Positions 5,343 to 6,499 of a DNA stretch of 6,499 nt are shown one piece after another. Numbering within the stretch: position 1 is the first letter of the stretch; every line of letters begins with the position of its first letter. The notes under the pieces are model-generated. The model saw only the letters and a list, made by a program, of their open reading frames with translations. It ran no database searches and was not told the origin of the DNA. Source of the stretch: an archaeon (lineage in GTDB: Archaea; Micrarchaeota; Micrarchaeia; Norongarragalinales; SBBD01); assembly GCA_005239845.1 (NCBI GenBank), contig SBBD01000119.1, forward strand, positions 1 to 6,499. The letters run 5' to 3'. Made by a program: the position numbers and the translations under genes.

Positions 5343-6499
5343 ATGCCTTGCACGGTATTAGTAGGGACACAGTTCGGGGACGAAGGCAAAGGAAAGATTG
5401 TGGACGCCTTGACGCCAGATTACGATTGCGTCGTGCGCTTCAATGGAGGAGCCAACGCCGGGCACACGGTGACCATTGGAAAGGAAACCTTCAAGTTACA
5501 CTTATTGCCTTCCGCCATTCTTCATGCGCGCACGCGCTGTCTTATTGCTCCAGGAGTAGCTGTGGACCCGCAAGCCTTGGTGGAGGAAATCGGCCTTCTA
5601 GGACGCCAAGGAGTCCGCGTGACTCCCAAACACTTTGGCGTAGACTATCGGTGCCCGCTCGTGATGCCTTGGCACAAGGAACTGGACGCGGCAAGGGAAC
5701 ACCGGGCAGCGCAACAAATCGGCACCACTCGGAAAGGCATTGGCCCGGCGTATGAAGAGCAGGCGGCGAGAACGGGATTGCGTTTCGAAGACTTGCTGGA
5801 TGAAAAAAGGCTTCGGCAGAAATTCCACGAGTCCTACGCGAGGAATGCCGAGGTATTTTCCGCGGTTTATGGAGTGCAACTTCCTTCGGAAGAGGAACTG
5901 CTCGAGGAATGCGTTGGATACGCCAAAGCCTTGTCCTTGTTTGCCTGCGATGCTTCCAAGGAATTGAGCCAAGCCCTTGCCAAAAAGCATTCCGTACTGT
6001 TTGAGGGGGCCCAAGGCACTTTTCTGGACAACCGGTATGGCACGTACCCCTTCGTGACGGCTTCCCCTTGCCTTTCTTCGGCCGCCCCCCTTGCTTCAGG
6101 CCTTCCACCGTATTCCATTTCCAGAGTGGAAGGCGTGGTCAAGGCGTATACGACGAGGGTAGGGAACGGGCCGTTTCCTTCCGAGCTTTCCGGCACGCTA
6201 GAAAACCATTTGCGCGAAAAGGGAGGAGAATACGGGACTACGACGGGAAGAGCAAGGCGCGTGGGCTGGTTGGACATGTGCCTGTTGAGATACGCCGCTC
6301 GAGTCAACGGCCTGCACGGCTTCCATTTGACGAAATTGGACGTGTTGCAAGGCCTTCCCGAAATTAAGGTGGTTACGCACTATCAACTGAAAGGAAAGAA
6401 GCTGCAGGAATTTCCCGCGAACTCGAATGATTTGGAAGCCACGAAACCAGTCTATCAGTCCTTTGAGCGTTTTGAATTGCCTAAGACGCTGCCCAAGAA
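5343..6499 (+). CDS. purA: Adenylosuccinate synthetase (3' end outside window)
   Basis: PurA joins IMP and aspartate using GTP to form adenylosuccinate, the first committed step from IMP to AMP; it is cytoplasmic and usually dimeric. ATG 5343 opens a frame that stays open to the window edge (385 aa seen). Family motifs appear in order: VGTQFGDEGKGKIVD (7-21) with catalytic Asp13, RFNGGANAGHT (32-42) with catalytic His41, GVAVDP (71-76), GTTRKGIGPAYE (127-138) for IMP binding, EGAQGTFLD (221-229), YGTYPFVTAS (232-241), KAYTTRVGNGPFPSEL (267-282), EYGTTTGRARRVGWLD (296-311) and LTKLDVL (329-335), which recognises the guanine base. By comparison with ~430-aa bacterial enzymes, roughly 45-50 residues are missing beyond the edge. 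Phe replaces the common Trp in QWGDEGKGK. All key residues are present, so it should be active. No partner gene for AMP synthesis, such as purB, is in view. Confidence 0.95.
   Translation, partial: MPCTVLVGTQFGDEGKGKIVDALTPDYDCVVRFNGGANAGHTVTIGKETFKLHLLPSAILHARTRCLIAPGVAVDPQALVEEIGLLGRQGVRVTPKHFGVDYRCPLVMPWHKELDAAREHRAAQQIGTTRKGIGPAYEEQAARTGLRFEDLLDEKRLRQKFHESYARNAEVFSAVYGVQLPSEEELLEECVGYAKALSLFACDASKELSQALAKKHSVLFEGAQGTFLDNRYGTYPFVTASPCLSSAAPLASGLPPYSISRVEGVVKAYTTRVGNGPFPSELSGTLENHLREKGGEYGTTTGRARRVGWLDMCLLRYAARVNGLHGFHLTKLDVLQGLPEIKVVTHYQLKGKKLQEFPANSNDLEATKPVYQSFERFELPKTLPK

Noticed and set aside
5129..5755. 208-codon frame overlapping the first third of purA
   Set aside because: Beyond 5343 it is an Arg/Ser-rich shadow of purA, whose frame has all family motifs without interruption. 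Only the upstream ~70 codons merit a second look.
5542..6108. 188- and 138-codon minus-strand frames opposite purA
   Set aside because: Both are antisense to intact purA, lack recognisable domains and show composition typical of reverse-strand shadows.

Overview
The window looks archaeal, and the small cysteine-rich proteins and tandem-ThyX architecture suggest a DPANN-type or other poorly sampled lineage. This is an inference, not a taxonomic assignment. Supporting points are TATA-like boxes (TTTATA, TTATAAAA, TTTTTAAA) about 25-35 bases before starts, Shine-Dalgarno sites of the GGTGAT/GAGGTG type, a COG2150-like ACT-domain protein and a DUF5679 zinc-ribbon protein. Coding sequence is moderately GC-rich by eye with G/C-leaning third positions, and gaps between genes are short and AT-richer. 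I saw no tRNA, rRNA, CRISPR array, insertion sequence or attachment site.

Layout, left to right: (1) 1-588 (+), the 3' part of an ACT-domain regulator-like gene whose start lies before the window. (2) 725-1963 (+), a secreted-domain membrane protein with a signal peptide and four C-terminal membrane helices, behind its own TATA-like box. (3) A short convergent gap with a weak hairpin. (4) A leftward two-gene unit: a 571-aa tandem-domain ThyX-family protein (4472-2757), then 17 bases later a membrane-anchored His/Cys-rich protein of unknown function (2739-2050). (5) 4594-4740 (+), a 48-aa DUF5679-like protein divergent from thyX, followed by strong pyrimidine/T tracts. (6) 5066-4881 (-), a 61-aa protein with eight cysteines in four CxxC pairs. 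(7) A 276-base divergent gap. (8) 5343 to the right edge (+), purA, adenylosuccinate synthetase, open at the window end.

Two genes point to nucleotide metabolism: purA (IMP to AMP branch) and the ThyX-family gene (possibly dUMP to dTMP). The rest are a probable amino-acid-responsive regulator, two envelope-associated proteins of unknown role and two small predicted zinc-binding proteins. I see no defence island, mobile element or single new multi-gene system. The most unusual item is the tandem ThyX, whose two halves each keep a different part of the ThyX signature, in a tight pair with an extracytoplasmic His/Cys protein.
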